Below are positions 23,269 through 35,668 of a stretch of 64,000 bases of DNA, piece by piece. Source of the DNA: Hygrocybe punicea (taxonomy: Eukaryota > Basidiomycota > Agaricomycetes > Agaricales > Hygrophoraceae). The notes beneath the pieces are model-generated. The model worked only from the letters and a program-made list of their open reading frames with translations. It had not been told where the DNA came from and made no database searches. Location of the stretch: the NCBI GenBank assembly GCA_963556145.1, contig OY744470.1, positions 5,828,001 to 5,892,000 of the forward strand, in the 5' to 3' direction. Both the position numbers and the translations under genes were made by a program. The stretch's first letter is position 1. Every line of letters begins with the position of its first letter.

Positions 23269-24375
23269 TTTAGCAAATGGAAAGGAAAGTCATATGTTCC
23301 AAAATACCTTCATTATGCTATTGCAAGGAAAGCCACAGACCAAGTCAATAGAAACAATGCTCTTATATCTCCATGGAAATTAATTAAACCTACAAACAAA
23401 ATTCAAAAGAATGACACAAAAAATCTTAACTTTGTTCCTGCAAAAGGAACTGTTCCAATGACTGTTACTCATGTAAATCCCACAGTCACTATATTGAAAA
23501 ATAAGAAAAGAAAATTAGAACAAGTTGCAAATTCAACGTCTATGGTAAGGAAAAGACAAAATTGAATCAAATGAACCAAAGGTTTTGTATGGGATGCCCA
23601 AAATTGGAGCTGTGCTTATGATTCACTCTTTACAATATTATTGGCCATATGGAATGAAGATCCGTCTAGCTGGAAAAAAAGATTCAAAAGCATCAATGAA
23701 ATATTAAAGATTCTGAGTTTAGGATTCAAACAATCAAAGAATAACACAACAGATTTAGAAACAGTTAGAAATACAATCAGACATTCATTACATAAAGATA
23801 AACCTGCAATATTTCCTACTGGTCAAGTTGGCATTGCCATAAGTGATTTAGCTCATTATATAATGAAACCAGATGAATCAATGACTTCATCCTGTCTTAA
23901 ATGTATGAATTGTGAAAACAGAATCCTTCTGGAAAATGAAAGATGAGATGCTATTTTTCATTGTCCACATTCATTTTCTGGAACAATCTCAGCATATCTT
24001 GCTCAAGTCATGGTTAACAGACAATGACAACGATGTCAATTGTGTTGGGGAGAACTCAACAAAGTTATTACATTTCATAAAATTCCACCTCTAATCATGT
24101 TTACAATTGACTCCATTGAGAATTTAATACCCAGTGAAATTATCAGTTTGTCAATTAATGAGATATCCACTGCTTATGTACTGAGAGGAATTGTTTATTT
24201 TGGAAAGAGACATTTTACCACTCGCATATTCATTAGCAGTTGTGTATGGTTTCATGATGGTATGTCAACAGGATCAATTTGTATTAATGAGGGAGATATA
24301 GATGGTTTTTCAAATATTGATTTGCTGTCACAGAATGGTAACAATGCTGTTCTAATCATATATGCTCAATCCTAA
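23269..24375 (+). pseudogene. Helitron C-terminal USP-like cysteine protease domain
   Basis: Same frame as the end of the helicase, with stops at 23266 and several beyond. Readable segments: WDAQNWSCAYDSLFTILLAI with a candidate nucleophile Cys at 23611; a helical middle part; paired Cys (CLKCMNC and a later CQLCW); then VLRGIVYFGKRHFTTRIF with a candidate catalytic His at 24211 and WFHDGMSTG with a candidate Asp. Cys box, then His box, then Asp resembles ubiquitin-specific-protease folds. From memory, fungal PIF1-Helitron proteins often carry such a tail, and animal Helentrons carry a different (OTU) cysteine protease. The assignment is by pattern only. Confidence 0.6.
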
Positions 24376-24439
24376 AATTTGTTGAGTCCCTATCACAGAA
24401 TCATTTTGTATATGATGGGCAGTGAAAATTGTGGCGATA

Positions 24440-25500
24440 ATTGGATTTTTTGATGATGTATTAGTCGAACACTTGTCGAACAGGCTGAACAGTGTTCGAC
24501 AAGTGTTCAGCAAGTGTCCCAGCATTAATCTGCAGCATTGCCCTTGCACAAACACTTGTACGAACAACGTAGTGGATGTATCTGTGATGTAGCTACACGT
24601 AATATGTGCATTAACATTATTAATAATATAAATAGTGAATGCTTGTTGAACAGGCCGAACAGTGTTCGACAACTGTTCGACAACTGTTCCAGCATTAGTC
24701 TGTAGCATTGCCCTTGCAGCAACAATTGTACAAACAATATATCATACGTATCTGTGATGTATCAAAATTTAATGTGTGCATTGCAGGTATTAGTAATGCA
24801 AATAGTGAATGCTTGTCGAACAGGCCGAACAGTGTTCGACAAGTGTTCAGCAAGTGTTCCAGCATCAGTCTGTCGCATTGCCCTTGCAGCAACTATTGTA
24901 CGAACAATATATCAGCTGTATCTGTGATGTATCAAAATTAAAGGTGCACATTGCAAGTATTAATAATGCAAATAGTGAATGCTTGTCGAACAGGCCGAAC
25001 AGTGTTTGACAAGTGTTCGGCAAGTGTCCCAGCATTCTTCTGTAGCATTTCCCTTGCAGGAACAATTGTATCAACAATGTATCAGCTGTATCTGTGATGT
25101 AGCTACATGTATTATGTGCAGTAGACTTATTCATTCTTGCAGTGATCACTTGTTGAACAGCCTGAACAGTGTTCCACCCCATGTTCAGCAGTTGTCCCAT
25201 GCACAATATGGTATCCTGTCTTCATTCTGTGACATTACCATTGTACAAACAATGTTATGGCCTCTACTATCAACACATCTCCTCGCAATTCACATCATAC
25301 TTAATACATTCTCAATACTGGTTGAATGGGCTCCCCCGTGTTCAGCAAATCATTTGTCCAGCATCCCAGGCAAAGTCTGTAGCCTTGCAGTGCACCAGAC
25401 ACCATCTGATCCATACATTCAATATGTTCATTCCACACCTATCCTTATTTTGTGTACTGGAACCAATTCAGGCATCCAACACTCATCAAACTGTTTGACA
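24440..25500. repeat. Right flank array of the Helitron region: hairpin-bearing ~170-bp tandem repeats
   Basis: GAACAGTGTTCGAC-type cores lie near 24486, 24656, 24826, 24996 and 25164, a regular 168-170 bp. Each core is in the dyad CTTGTCGAACA, loop GGCCGAACAG, TGTTCGACAAG. Units share AGCATTGCCCTTGCA, CAACAATATATCA and TCTGTGATGTA. The block ends with CACTCATCAAAC and TGTTTGACA, like the left array. It begins 65 bp after the Helitron stop. Confidence 0.85.
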
Positions 25501-25929
25501 TGAAAATTGACTCACCAATTTCCAAGCTTTATGTAATCTGAAGCATTTCCAGTGCAGAACCTGAACCAGTCATCATGTTGATTCTGGTACTCATCAAAAC
25601 CAGCAATCTTAAGTTGTTACAATAGAAGTGCAGTTGGTATCATTATGCATGGCATTATTTCTACAGTATTCACAGGAGGTTTCAGACACTTAGAATTTCT
25701 AGAAATAATTACTACATTTCAACTTGAATGTGTAGGCTCTTCATGACACCATAATGACCACATAATTGAAATTTTGTCATCAATAAATTCAAAAATTGAA
25801 AGTGAATATATGATAAATTGGCATTGTAAATCTCAACAGAGAGTGATAATGAACTGTTTTGTGTAGCATCAAAGTACAACCTCTGTACTATGTCAGCAAA
25901 CCTGTGCAATTGGAACTAAGAAATATATG
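25501..25929. other. No gene recognised
   Basis: AT-rich, no open frame of interest. A Helitron 3' end (short GC hairpin followed by CTRR) was looked for and not convincingly found. Confidence 0.4.
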
Positions 25930-26372
25930 TAGTGAAATGCAGGGGTTTACCCCCCATGTATAATGCATTTTATTTGGTATTTTTATTACATTACGAATTC
26001 TTGGAAAAGTGCTGATGTTTTTACATAATGAGGTGGATATAATACATACCAACAAGTTTGATTACCCAGGGGTACAAAAATTCTCAATGCAATCATATCT
26101 AATTCTGCTTTCAAAGCCCAGGGGTATAAAATACCCCTCAAACTCCAAATGGTCCGAGTTTTCAGGGGTATTTTGTACCCCTGGGCTTTAAAAGCAGAAT
26201 TAGATATGATTGCATTGAGAATTTTTGTACCCCTGGATAATCAAACTTGTTGGTATGTATTATATCCACCTTGCTATGTAAAAACATCAGCACTTTTCCT
26301 AGAATTCATAATGTAATAAAAATACCAAATCAAATGCATTATACATGGGGGGTAGACCCCTGCAGTTCACTA
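25930..26372. mobile_element. 443-bp hAT-like MITE (near-perfect palindrome) with 8-bp target duplication
   Basis: The arms of ~215 bp are inverted copies meeting near 26150. Ends read TAGTGAAATGCAGGGGT (left) and TAGTGAACTGCAGGGGT (right, reverse complement). The 8-bp repeat AATATATG flanks both sides (25922-25929 and 26373-26380). No coding capacity. 8-bp duplications and TAG-type termini are hAT features. Confidence 0.88.
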
Positions 26373-26380
26373 AATATATG

Positions 26381-27289
26381 TGAAGTATGTGAACATGGTG
26401 ATATCAATAACGATGTAAACTAAAGTGGATGAGGTAAATTACTGAGTAACTATGACTAATGATAAGGCAGTGAAGTAGTTATATATATGCCAACATCAAC
26501 AATGCAAACTTGATATGAAAGATGCTAATTTGGGATCTGATATTGGGTTATAACAAATTGGAAGGAACAGGATATAATCAATTATGAATTGTATATCATT
26601 GTAGTATGGTTTCAGAATGGTATGTGAGTAGCATCAGTATGTAATGATACAGGAAATATCAATAACTTTGTCAATATTGATTATCATGGGAGGGTAATAA
26701 TGTTGTCTGATTTGCATGTACTTCTACTCTCATTACTAAAAAGGGACGAGTAACCTGCCATGCAAAGCAATGGCCCACACCCCACTAGTCATTTGTGAAT
26801 ATCATGTCCATGTTTGCTGATTGTTTGGAATGTGTGCTTCTGCTGACATGTGCTTTGAAGGTTGTTAGAGGCGTTTGACGGAGCTGACACTGTGAAATTG
26901 CTTGAAAGGAATGAGCACCAAGGAAATGAAATACATACCTTAGACCATATAGTTCTGTGTCATAGTGATCACGACAATGCTTGAAAGTCAGCAGTTCCTG
27001 AATGTCGCTCTCAGGAGCTGATGGTATAACATTGTTAGGAGAGATACAACCAGTCATGAAGTAAACAGTACTCACACAAGAGCTTGTGTTGATTTGGCAT
27101 TTTGCAGTTTTGAGGATAGTTGCACAAGTTAATAGTGGAATGGTTTCCCACGTATGCTACACTTACCATACCATACACTTGACCAAATTAATATGCATTG
27201 ATTAAACAGCTGTAGTTAAAGAAACAAAGGTATGGTAGTTATGCTAGATAGTTCTGTTTAAGGAGCTAAGTATAAGGAGTGAAGTATAA
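26381..27289. other. No confident gene; one minus-strand open frame (26785-27075)
   Basis: The minus frame at 26785-27075 (96 residues, including QELLTFKHCRDHYDTELYG) has no recognised domain. It ends 210 bp before the kinase relic's last exon. It could be a separate exon or chance. Confidence 0.25.
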
Positions 27290-29640
27290 TATTAATGAAC
27301 TTTCAAGATGTCCATGCTCTTTTCTCCATTGTCTGCATCATCATCCACCTTCTCATCATCCTCACTCTTGTCTTCGCCTCTGGATGCTTCAGAATCAAAC
27401 AGCAGGGTTGGATTGGTGTGTTTATATGTCAAGAATTGTTGATAAATTCCAAAATATTTGCAAAAATGGTTGCAAATGTGTTCTTGAGCGAAGAAGTCGA
27501 AGTTTATGTTGCCATCAGCAAACACACATCCAAGAGAGCTGTGAAGGGAGTTCAATTTAGTGCATGCAACACAGATAATGCACGCATGGTGATGTGATAA
27601 TTTGTGGGTCAGTTAAAAGAGTTCAGCCACCTGTTAATGGATGACACAATCAGTAACTAAAAATTGGGACAAATTGAAGCCACTACCTTGGAGATCTGAA
27701 ATGAATGCCAACTGTTGAGTCTTGTGATATTGGACATGCTGGTTAAAAGTAAGAAAACCAGCAATTCCATTCTCTCCTTGTCGGGGAAAGTACATGGCTC
27801 AGCCGAATTGTTGTTGATATATTTGACAAATTCTCCGTCCTCCACAGAGTCAATTATGTCCTCTATAAGACATGTTTCTTTTTTGTCATTTTGTGCAATG
27901 GCCAAGGCAGCAGGAACAAACTTCATCTTTGGAATATTGAATGGGGGATATCCTTGAGTGTAACACTCAGCCTTGATGAAGCTGTAGACAAGGCCCATTA
28001 TTGCTGCTGCCCAGCATGGGCAGTTTATTTCCATTGCCAATAATTCGGCTTGTTTACAGCTGTCATATACCATAACTGGCGATTTGAATATATCCTAGTT
28101 ATGTGTCCTGTGGATACACTGCTTGATACAAACAGGTCGTGAAGTGTGAGTTGCCAGATTATTCATTTGGCCAAACTGAGCTTTTTTGAATGATCCAAGC
28201 TGAGGTCAGGAGAATGAGTTGAAGATGAGATCACCAAGAGTCGGAGTACTGTCCGCAAAGATATTGTGCTGGGCTGTCTTGACGAGTTGTGAAAATGTCA
28301 AATCTGAGAAGCTGTGGATGCAACACCATGTAGTGGTATCATTAACTAGCCATCCAGTGCATCAGCCGTCATCATGGTGTAGCTCCACAGGTTTGATACA
28401 TACATAAACCCTGAAGGATTCACTTTGGCAGTGCTTTCTGAGCTTGAAGGGCTTGTTTGACCTTGATTACATTGGGCGATTTCATAACTCGTTTGAGAGC
28501 AACCTGTTTACGTCATTGAGATGTTGGCAACTTTGAGCCAGCTGAATCCTTCTGGAACAATGTTAGTATCTGTAAAGTGTTCACACTACACTGGTATTTT
28601 TTCTTTGTTCCCAGGTTGGTACTAGTAGTGACATCTTCATTGTTCAGATGACTTGTGGACTCTGTGGGTTGAAAATCAGTGGCCCAGAGTGATGGTACTT
28701 GGCTCTGATCATTGAGAGAAGGCACCTTGTTCCAAATATTGACACTGTTCAGTTTTATTCAAACACTCAAAAAGTCAAGAACTTACTGGTACATCACATT
28801 CATCTGCAAGGGAATGGGTACTGGCAAGCTCATACTTTTCATAGGAGATGGCTAAGATGAGTTCTATGCCTTGTCCTGGAGTAAATTTCTTCACGGTATT
28901 TCTACCTTGGTAGTGAGAAATTTCTCAAGTCTGGCATTCAGGGCATCAACTCCAGCCAATTCTTAAAACATAGCTCGACTTCCTCAACAGTAAGACCTAA
29001 TGAACCTTTGGTCCATTTCATAACCAGTGGTAGTAAGGTAATAAAGCAGATCACTTTAAGATCGTGGACACCAATTCGAACAGGGACACTACCGATCATT
29101 TCTGCAACATTCTGAATTTTTGAAATTAAGTACATCACAGTTATATTAATACTTACTGATACAAGAGTTGGCCTGACCTTCCCCAGGGCCTGTGTCAGTG
29201 AGCTGGAACTGGTGGAGGAGCCATGCAACCGACTGGCTGGACGGCATTGGGCTACTCTGTATGACCATGTCAAACTGGATGGAGTTACTTATTTGACTAC
29301 TAACTTCCACGTTGAGCTGCCACATTTTGTCCCTGGACATTGAATACATCTTCAGACATTGCCAACGCAGGGCCTGACATAACCTCCATTAACCTTCTAA
29401 TGGATAATATAGACCATCTTACCCCAAGTTCCCATTCGCTATGTGGTTGGCTTCTGGTGGTAATGAGCATAGCACCCTTCGCAAAAATACTGGCCAGGTC
29501 CTCAATGCTGGGCATCTTGCATGTAGTGGAGGTTTATCTGGGATTTAAATACCTTGCAGCGGTAACATTGAGAGTTTTCACTGGTCTCAGTTGTGAATTC
29601 AGCTGCATAGGACATTTCAAAAGATGAAATAATGAGAATG
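27290..29640 (-). pseudogene. Alpha-type (MHCK/EF2K-like) protein kinase relic
   Basis: Minus-strand pieces in order. A Cys-rich segment (CYRCKVFKSQINLHYM, then stop, then GPGQYFCEGCYAHYHQKPTT) near 29560-29440. An exon ending DECDVP with donor GTAAGT near 28785. TLGDLIFNSF, QLGSFKKAQFGQ, CIKQC and KQAELLAMEIN over 28260-28030. EFVKYINNN and CTFPDKERMEL near 27830. A shifted QHVQYHKTQQLAFISDLQ at a GTAGTG..AACAG intron near 27690. GGTLLTDPQII with a stop inside. VFADGNINFDF and EHICNHFCKYFG to a stop at 27292. The last two match the alpha-kinase catalytic end and its zinc-binding tail (H..CN..C). The family phosphorylates Ser/Thr using an atypical fold and is expanded in Agaricomycetes. Stops and shifts show decay. 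Exon borders are approximate. Confidence 0.72.
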
Positions 29641-30440
29641 AATGTAAGCCGTGGGAGAGGATAAAAAAAACTTTCAAAAAGAGTGGAACGAGAAAGTTGC
29701 ATGCAGAAATGGAAAGAAACTGGTGGAAAGTGGAAAGAACAGCGGAGTATCAATAAAAAATGGTTGGGGAGGCCAATGTACTGGCAACCATATGGGACTT
29801 CATTCAATAGACATGAAGATAGAGGTAAATTGCTCTGTAAGCTGCTTGAACCTTTGGTTAACAACTGATCTATGTATATGCAGCCACTCATGCAAGTCAG
29901 ACTCAGAAGCGGACATTTGGGACAACTGGAAGGTGAGCAGAGTCCTGGTTGCTGTCTGTGGCGACACATGATTGATATTGACCACTGCGAATGATGGATG
30001 GTAATTGTTTAGTGCAGATCAGTCTCATCATTGTTGGTTTCCATAGCCGGTCCGCTCAGAGGTCTAATCAACAGAAGCTCCTATGCTTCTTGAGCTCATT
30101 CATCGGTGCATTCATGGCCTCAAAGTAACAGTTGGCATTGAGCATACACATGACAAAACCAACCTCTTTCTTGTTCCCTCATTGCACCCCAATGTGAGGT
30201 AATGAAGGCTATTGTGGAGACTCAGTGATGAATATTAAGATGATTGGTTCCAAGCCCCTTTACATCTCACTTGCCCAGCACTGTGAGGTTCGCAGACAGC
30301 AGCGTGAGAGTCGGAATGCGCAATGCAATTGCATCAGGATGCAGCTGGGTACATCAATGCGGGTGTGCACGGTGGAGGATACTAGTATGGTCTTGGTGCA
30401 TTAGTGGCCTGGTTCACAATAGTATTCGCTAACCCCTCCC
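29641..30440. other. No gene recognised
   Basis: Open frames on both strands are short and lack domains. The 5' part of the kinase relic might extend into 29640-29970 on the minus strand, but no exon border supports it. Confidence 0.3.
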
Positions 30441-31100
30441 TTCCTCCTTTTTTTCTTAAGCTCCAACTACAATACCATATGCCATCCCACGCCTCCTGTG
30501 GCCCCTCCACCCTTGCCCCTGCCTTCTTGAACCTTCCTGTGCACTCTTTTGAGCCCTCCTTACCCTTTTGAGCCCTCCTCGCCCTCCTGCACCATTTTCT
30601 GTGCCTACCACTTCCCACACCCTCTCGCGCCCACTCCCAACCTTCCCTGTGCCCTCTTGAATCCTCTTTTGCCCTCTTTTGCCCTCCTTTGCCCTCCCGC
30701 ACCCCCAGTACCCTCCAACACCCTCTCACACCCTTCTGCGCCTTCCTGAACCTTCCTGTGCCTTTCTGAGCTCTCCCGCACTCTCCTGCCACCTCTCGCA
30801 CCTCTCACACACCCCATGCCCTCTTGCACCCTCTTGCACCCTCTTGCACCCTTCCCTGTGCCCTCTGGAATCATCCTGCACCCTCCTGCACCCTCCTGCA
30901 CCCTCCTGCACCCTCCTGCGCCCTCCTTCACCCTCCCACACCCTCTGCACCTTCCTACACCCTCCTGCACCATCCTGCACCCTCTTTTGCATTCCCGCAC
31001 CCTTCAGCACCCTCCCGCACCCTCCACAACCTCTCACACATGTTTCTCTGCATGTTTCCACCCTCCCATACTCTCCTGCATCCCTCCCTGAACCCTCTAC
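30440..31100. repeat. Pyrimidine-rich minisatellite, ~10-11-bp unit
   Basis: Imperfect repeats of CCCTCCTGCAC with variants (CCCTCTTGCAC, CCTTCCTGTGC), most regular at 30810-30960. The plus strand is almost purine-free. The Pro/Ser/Leu-rich frames (plus) and Gly/Arg/Glu-rich frames (minus) are repeat by-products. Confidence 0.85.
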
Positions 31101-32925
31101 CCTTTGATGAGTTCTATGATAAATGGATTCTTATGGATTTGGCACTGGTGATGGAAAAGGTTTCATTTGGTCCAGAAGGTGGTAAATGAACACAGAAAAA
31201 AGGTCTAAGTCAAATGCACCTTGAATAATATCACAATGGAAAATACCTCCATGTAGAGATATGGCAGTTAGGACAGAGAACCTAATAGACCAAAAGCACA
31301 ATGCACAGCCTTATGGAAAGCAGGACTGATTTGCTTGAAACTGTGACATATTGTGTGATAACCGAAGGCGATAGTGCATGGACCCCGTGTACACCTCTTT
31401 ATCAATATATAAATGTTTATTTGAATACACAAGTGTTTTCATCATAGCAAAAGTTTGAGGATGATGTGTGCATAAATTCTCAGCATGATGAGGGTAAAGG
31501 GTGACCATTTCAGGTAACTATGTAGGCATAGACAAAGTTGGCAGTATAAGCTATTGTAATACACATTGTAAGTCCATGTGCATTCTACCCACAGTATATC
31601 TGAAATCTGCTGATGCCTTTATTATTCAGAGGGATACATTGTGAGTTTTTATATTCACCAGATTTCAACCTGATCAAATTGGCATTTTTGGCTATGAAGT
31701 ATTGTTGTAAAGGTAAATATGTTCAGTTGGCAATGACCCACCTTTCCAATACAGGGGTATATTGTGTGCCGCTTGGAGCCCTTTATCAGATCTCGGTGGC
31801 AGACATATTTGGGTGGTATAGGCATTGGGGATATGTCTCACCAACACATCCACTAGCCACAGAATCAAATACTTTGTAGCTGATAACCCTGGTGTACAAA
31901 TATAAAATATGTCCTCAACCTCATAAATATAATGATTTGAACTAAAAAGGGTTAGTGCACTGTCATATGAGATAAGTCTAAGGCCCTGAACACATTTTGT
32001 TCTGTGCATTCCAGCATGGGTCAGGGTGCCCACAAAAAGTGCCAACATGAGGGAAAAGCCCAAAAAAAAAGCAGCTCAAACTACATTGGAAAGTGATGGT
32101 GCAGATCCTTGCAGGCCTACTGAATCAGAGAATCACCCAGAAATGGAGGCCACCAATGATACTATGAAGCAAGATATGTCATCAGCAAAAGGGAGGAAGA
32201 ATGAGAAAGATAAGGCATCTATATCTACACACTATTCTTGATGTAAGTGCCCCAGGTTGAAGTCTGCAAATGTATTACTGAGTAGTGGCAGCAAACACTA
32301 AACCAGGAGTTGACAGCAAGGTAGATTCTTTACTTGCCTCCAGTTCAGGTTGCCTGATGCAAAAATCCTCAAAGGCAATAAATACCTGTCTTTGCTTGTT
32401 CGCATTAGACAAGGAGAGCACAAATCTAGAGCATGGTAGAGAGACATTTTATCTGATAGCTCTGGTCTTAAGTATGAGGGAATAGCTGGGATTGATTGCA
32501 GGGACTCAGATGATATAGTTCAGTCTGACTCCATGGTTGTTCAGCTGCAGAGGAAACAGGCAAAGAAGAAGGTGGTGCTGAACCCAAGCCTAAGCCAGTG
32601 GTCGTGGTTGATGACAGCATGGAGGAGGATGGTAAGTATCATTGAGATTCAATGATTCAATATGATAATTGAAGCATTGAGTTTCCAAAAAGGAATCTGG
32701 ACTGTGGTCATTTTCCTTTGTCCATTTCTTGGTTCAAACTACAAGCAAAATAGTGACATCTATACCACCTCTTTGTATGCACAATACAATTTCAGTTATG
32801 ACACCTGCTCATTGCTGGAACATCTGATGACAACAACAAAGCTCCTTCACCCACTTGTCATTCCTGTGAAACTGGCTAGTGGTCAGTGCTTGACCTGACA
32901 AAGCAAGGCTGTGAGGGTCCAAGTA
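31101..32925. other. No gene recognised
   Basis: AT-rich. A plus frame at 32026-32241 is charged (KPKKKAAQTT, KGRKNEKDKAS) and a following stretch is similarly polar, so a disordered exon is possible. No splice-supported model or domain was found. Confidence 0.25.
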
Positions 32926-33130
32926 TTCAATAAAGCGGATGACACTGTAGAGGGTCGACGTCCCTCTGAGTCCGTATCATCGATATATCACGAATCCAGA
33001 CCAACCTGATGCCGCCATTTGACTTGCATTCGAACCCGACGTGATGTGATGTGATGTGACCCGATGTAACCGATGTAACCCGACACATGCCACTTTGTGA
33101 CGGCCGCTTTTGGGCTAAATCCAGCAGCCT
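32926..33130 (+). repeat. LTR-like dispersed repeat fragment related to 5190-5340
   Basis: Shares GTAGAGGGTC, CCTCTGAG, TCGATAT, CACGAATCC, CGAACCC and the GATGTAACCCGA series with 5190-5340 in the same orientation. It contains a small GTGAT tandem (33038-33060). Confidence 0.5.
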
Positions 33131-33544
33131 CAAACGCCTCGGAGTTCCAATTCCAGGAGATGGATCGCTTCGGACTCAATCCCCGACTTCGATCACGTCG
33201 TTCTTGATCATTTTGAAAATGTCTCCAGCTTGATTCAAAGCCACTCCTATGAAATAGCACTAGCGTAAGATGTTGGTCTTATCCATTGGCAGGGTTATTC
33301 TCAGTTTCTTCACAGAACCCCAACTATTTGGGTTCTGGAGAAGAAGCTGGAATAAAATCAGCTCTGAGTGTTGTAGTCCGATGACAACAAAGTTAAAGAT
33401 GAGGTGGCAGGTTATTTCCTTGAATGTTTCAGAGACCTCCTGAAGCACCAGGAAGTCCACCAGATCCATCATACCCTCCAGCCATAGCATTTGAATGATC
33501 AAATACATGACATCGTAGGGAAGTGTTCTGTGGTCTGATGGGAA
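33131..33544. other. No gene recognised
   Basis: The minus frame at 33260-33508 is hydrophobic and has no recognised domain. Confidence 0.25.
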
Positions 33545-34175
33545 TGTCTATCTAATTAGTATTCTGCCAATTGCCAACTGGCAACTTTTTTCTTTTTTTT
33601 TCTTAGGTAATGCTATCCTGGGGGTATTCAGGGTCCAGGATTCCAGATCCGGGCTCCATTAATGATCATTTCCATCATAGCCCGAGTAATAGGCATAAAT
33701 ATGGTGAAATACCGCGTTTTTACGTGTTTTTTGGTACATTTAAGGGCATAGAATGTCAGCAAATGCTGTTGCCAGTCCCATAATGGAACTCCAGGGTGCC
33801 CAGGATGGGGGAACCCCGGAAACCAAACCAATAGTCGTCAATTGCATTTCAGCCCAAGTAATAGACGTAACTATCTCATCAGTATTCTGCCAAATGCCAA
33901 CTCAAAACATGATCACAATTGATATTCAAACCAACATCTGAAATGATACCACCTACCCAGATTCAGGATGTGTTTACTTGGCCACCCATCTTTGAAGTCA
34001 ACATCGCTAAACTCTCTCCTATGTTATTGATTCATTGTGGGTGTAACTACCTACCTAGTTAGTATTCTGCCACATGCCAACTCATAAGATGATCACGATT
34101 TATATTTAAACCAACGTCTAAAATGATACCACCTACCCTGATTCAGGATGTGGTTACTTGGCCACCCGTTGTTAT
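33545..34175. repeat. Dispersed repeat with two ~175-bp tandem units
   Basis: Units at about 33860-34010 and 34030-34175 share TAGTATTCTGCCA, CAACTCA, ATGATACCACCTACC, GATTCAGGATGTG and CTTGGCCACCC. The upstream part (33545-33660) carries CTGCCAATTGCCAACTGGCA and TCCTGGGGGTATTCAGG, which recur at 49690-49790. So the same composite repeat occurs twice in the window. Confidence 0.8.
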
Positions 34176-34960
34176 GTGAAAGAATGTTTCACCAAGAATT
34201 ACCGGAGTTGACTTTGTTCAGGTATCTTCTTGTTGTTCGTGGGGTTTCTAATATCCAATTAAAACCTATTTAGAAAGTGGTTGATGTAAGTATATATACT
34301 TTATGAGTGAATAGATTGTAATAGTGAGGTCTCTTCAATTAAGAATTTGAGACTTTGAGTGGGTATAGACAGTGATTGAAAAGTGTGATAGACTGAATGA
34401 ATCAACAGAATGTGGTGATGAGGTCTCTTCAATTAAGAAATGAGACTTTGAGTAGGTATGAATAGCAATTGTAAAGCGTGATGTACTGATGATACTAATA
34501 TTCACTACTGGAATATAAAAGGCTTGTTCTAAATGGCTCCCTGGGGAGCCATCAGAAATTTCCTTATATAGGGGGAGGAACCAGGGGCAAATGGCCCCCC
34601 CCATTCTACAATCACACCATGAATCTCAGTATTCTTAATCAAGATTCCCTTCGATACACGATTCAAGCCTATACTGAATTGGGATGCATCATCAATTACA
34701 TTAGGGATTCAAAGATGAACCATATTCGGCTTACAGCTTTCTCTACTTTGTTGCAAAAAGCTTCCTTCACCGTTGAGCATAGCAAACACACTGTAAAAAC
34801 TCACAAAAAAAACACCAATGATATGTACCTTGAATGTCCTGGTCCTGTCTTGTCTTCTACCTGTAGAAACCCGCAAAACCACGGTATGGTGGTTCAAAAT
34901 CTGGTAACCATACTTGAACCACGGTTAAACCGTTACCCCCGCTATTCCTTGCAGTAGCAG
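34176..34960. other. No gene; a ~95-bp direct repeat at 34325-34500
   Basis: GAGGTCTCTTCAATTAAGAA followed by GAGACTTTGAGT occurs at about 34326 and 34418, a tandem duplication. The remainder has only short open frames. Confidence 0.45.
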
Positions 34961-34969
34961 CTCATCTGG

Positions 34970-35400
34970 GATGATGAAGGGGAATGGGATGGCTCCGAGA
35001 CATTGGACGAGGGTGCATAGGGTCGGATGGGCATGCTAATGGTTTGGGGTGGGTGAAAAATGCTGATGGCATAGTGACGTGGCAAAATGAGGACGGCAGG
35101 GTTCGGGGCTGGGGCATCTGAACACAGCAGCGAGGGCTTGTTTGGGGAGACGAAGGGGAATGGGGGTTCTGGAGGGTGGAACGAGGGAGCATGGGGTCAA
35201 ACAGAGGTGCATGGGATCGGGGACGGCGAGATGACATGGCAGGTTGTTCTGGGGCTCCGTAAACAGCTTTTTTTGGGAGGACAAAGGGGAACGGAGGGTC
35301 CTGAAGTGGTGAACGAGGGGGGGCAAGGTCAATTGAAGGTGCTTGTGGTCAGGGATGGACGAGAGGGGGCTGCGAAGTGATGATGTGGTGAGTTCGCAGG
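34970..35400. repeat. Degenerate G-rich tandem repeat, about three units of ~130-180 bp
   Basis: Each unit contains GAYRAAGGGGAAYGG, then GGACGAGG or GAACGAGG, a GGGATCGG/GGTCAGGGA block and a GAT/GACGTGG block. The units begin near 34972, 35148 and 35280. No gene. It lies on the Hsp90-fragment side of the MULE. Confidence 0.55.
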
Positions 35401-35668
35401 TGTTCCAAAAGGGCATGGGGCCAGTTTGTTCAGCGCAACAAGTGAGATACAGAGGTTCTCATAAGGTTGAATGGCTGGGGAGTTGACTGGGTGAGCTTGA
35501 GGCCAGGCATGATGAAAAATGGGTCGAGATACCAGTGAAATAAATCAACTTTTGGATTTCATGCAGGTAATGTAATCTTGAATGCGAGTCGTCAATGCGT
35601 CAATGTGTCAACCATCGTGAAATAAACAGAGAATGCGAAACAAGGACATACATTTCAGTGAATTTTGA

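Noticed and set aside
24376..26372. Helitron 3' terminus
   Set aside because: Looked for a GC hairpin followed by CTRR; the hairpins in the array are not followed by it, and nothing convincing was found.
30382..31189. Several 90-140-codon frames on both strands
   Set aside because: All arise from the CCCTCCTGCAC minisatellite.
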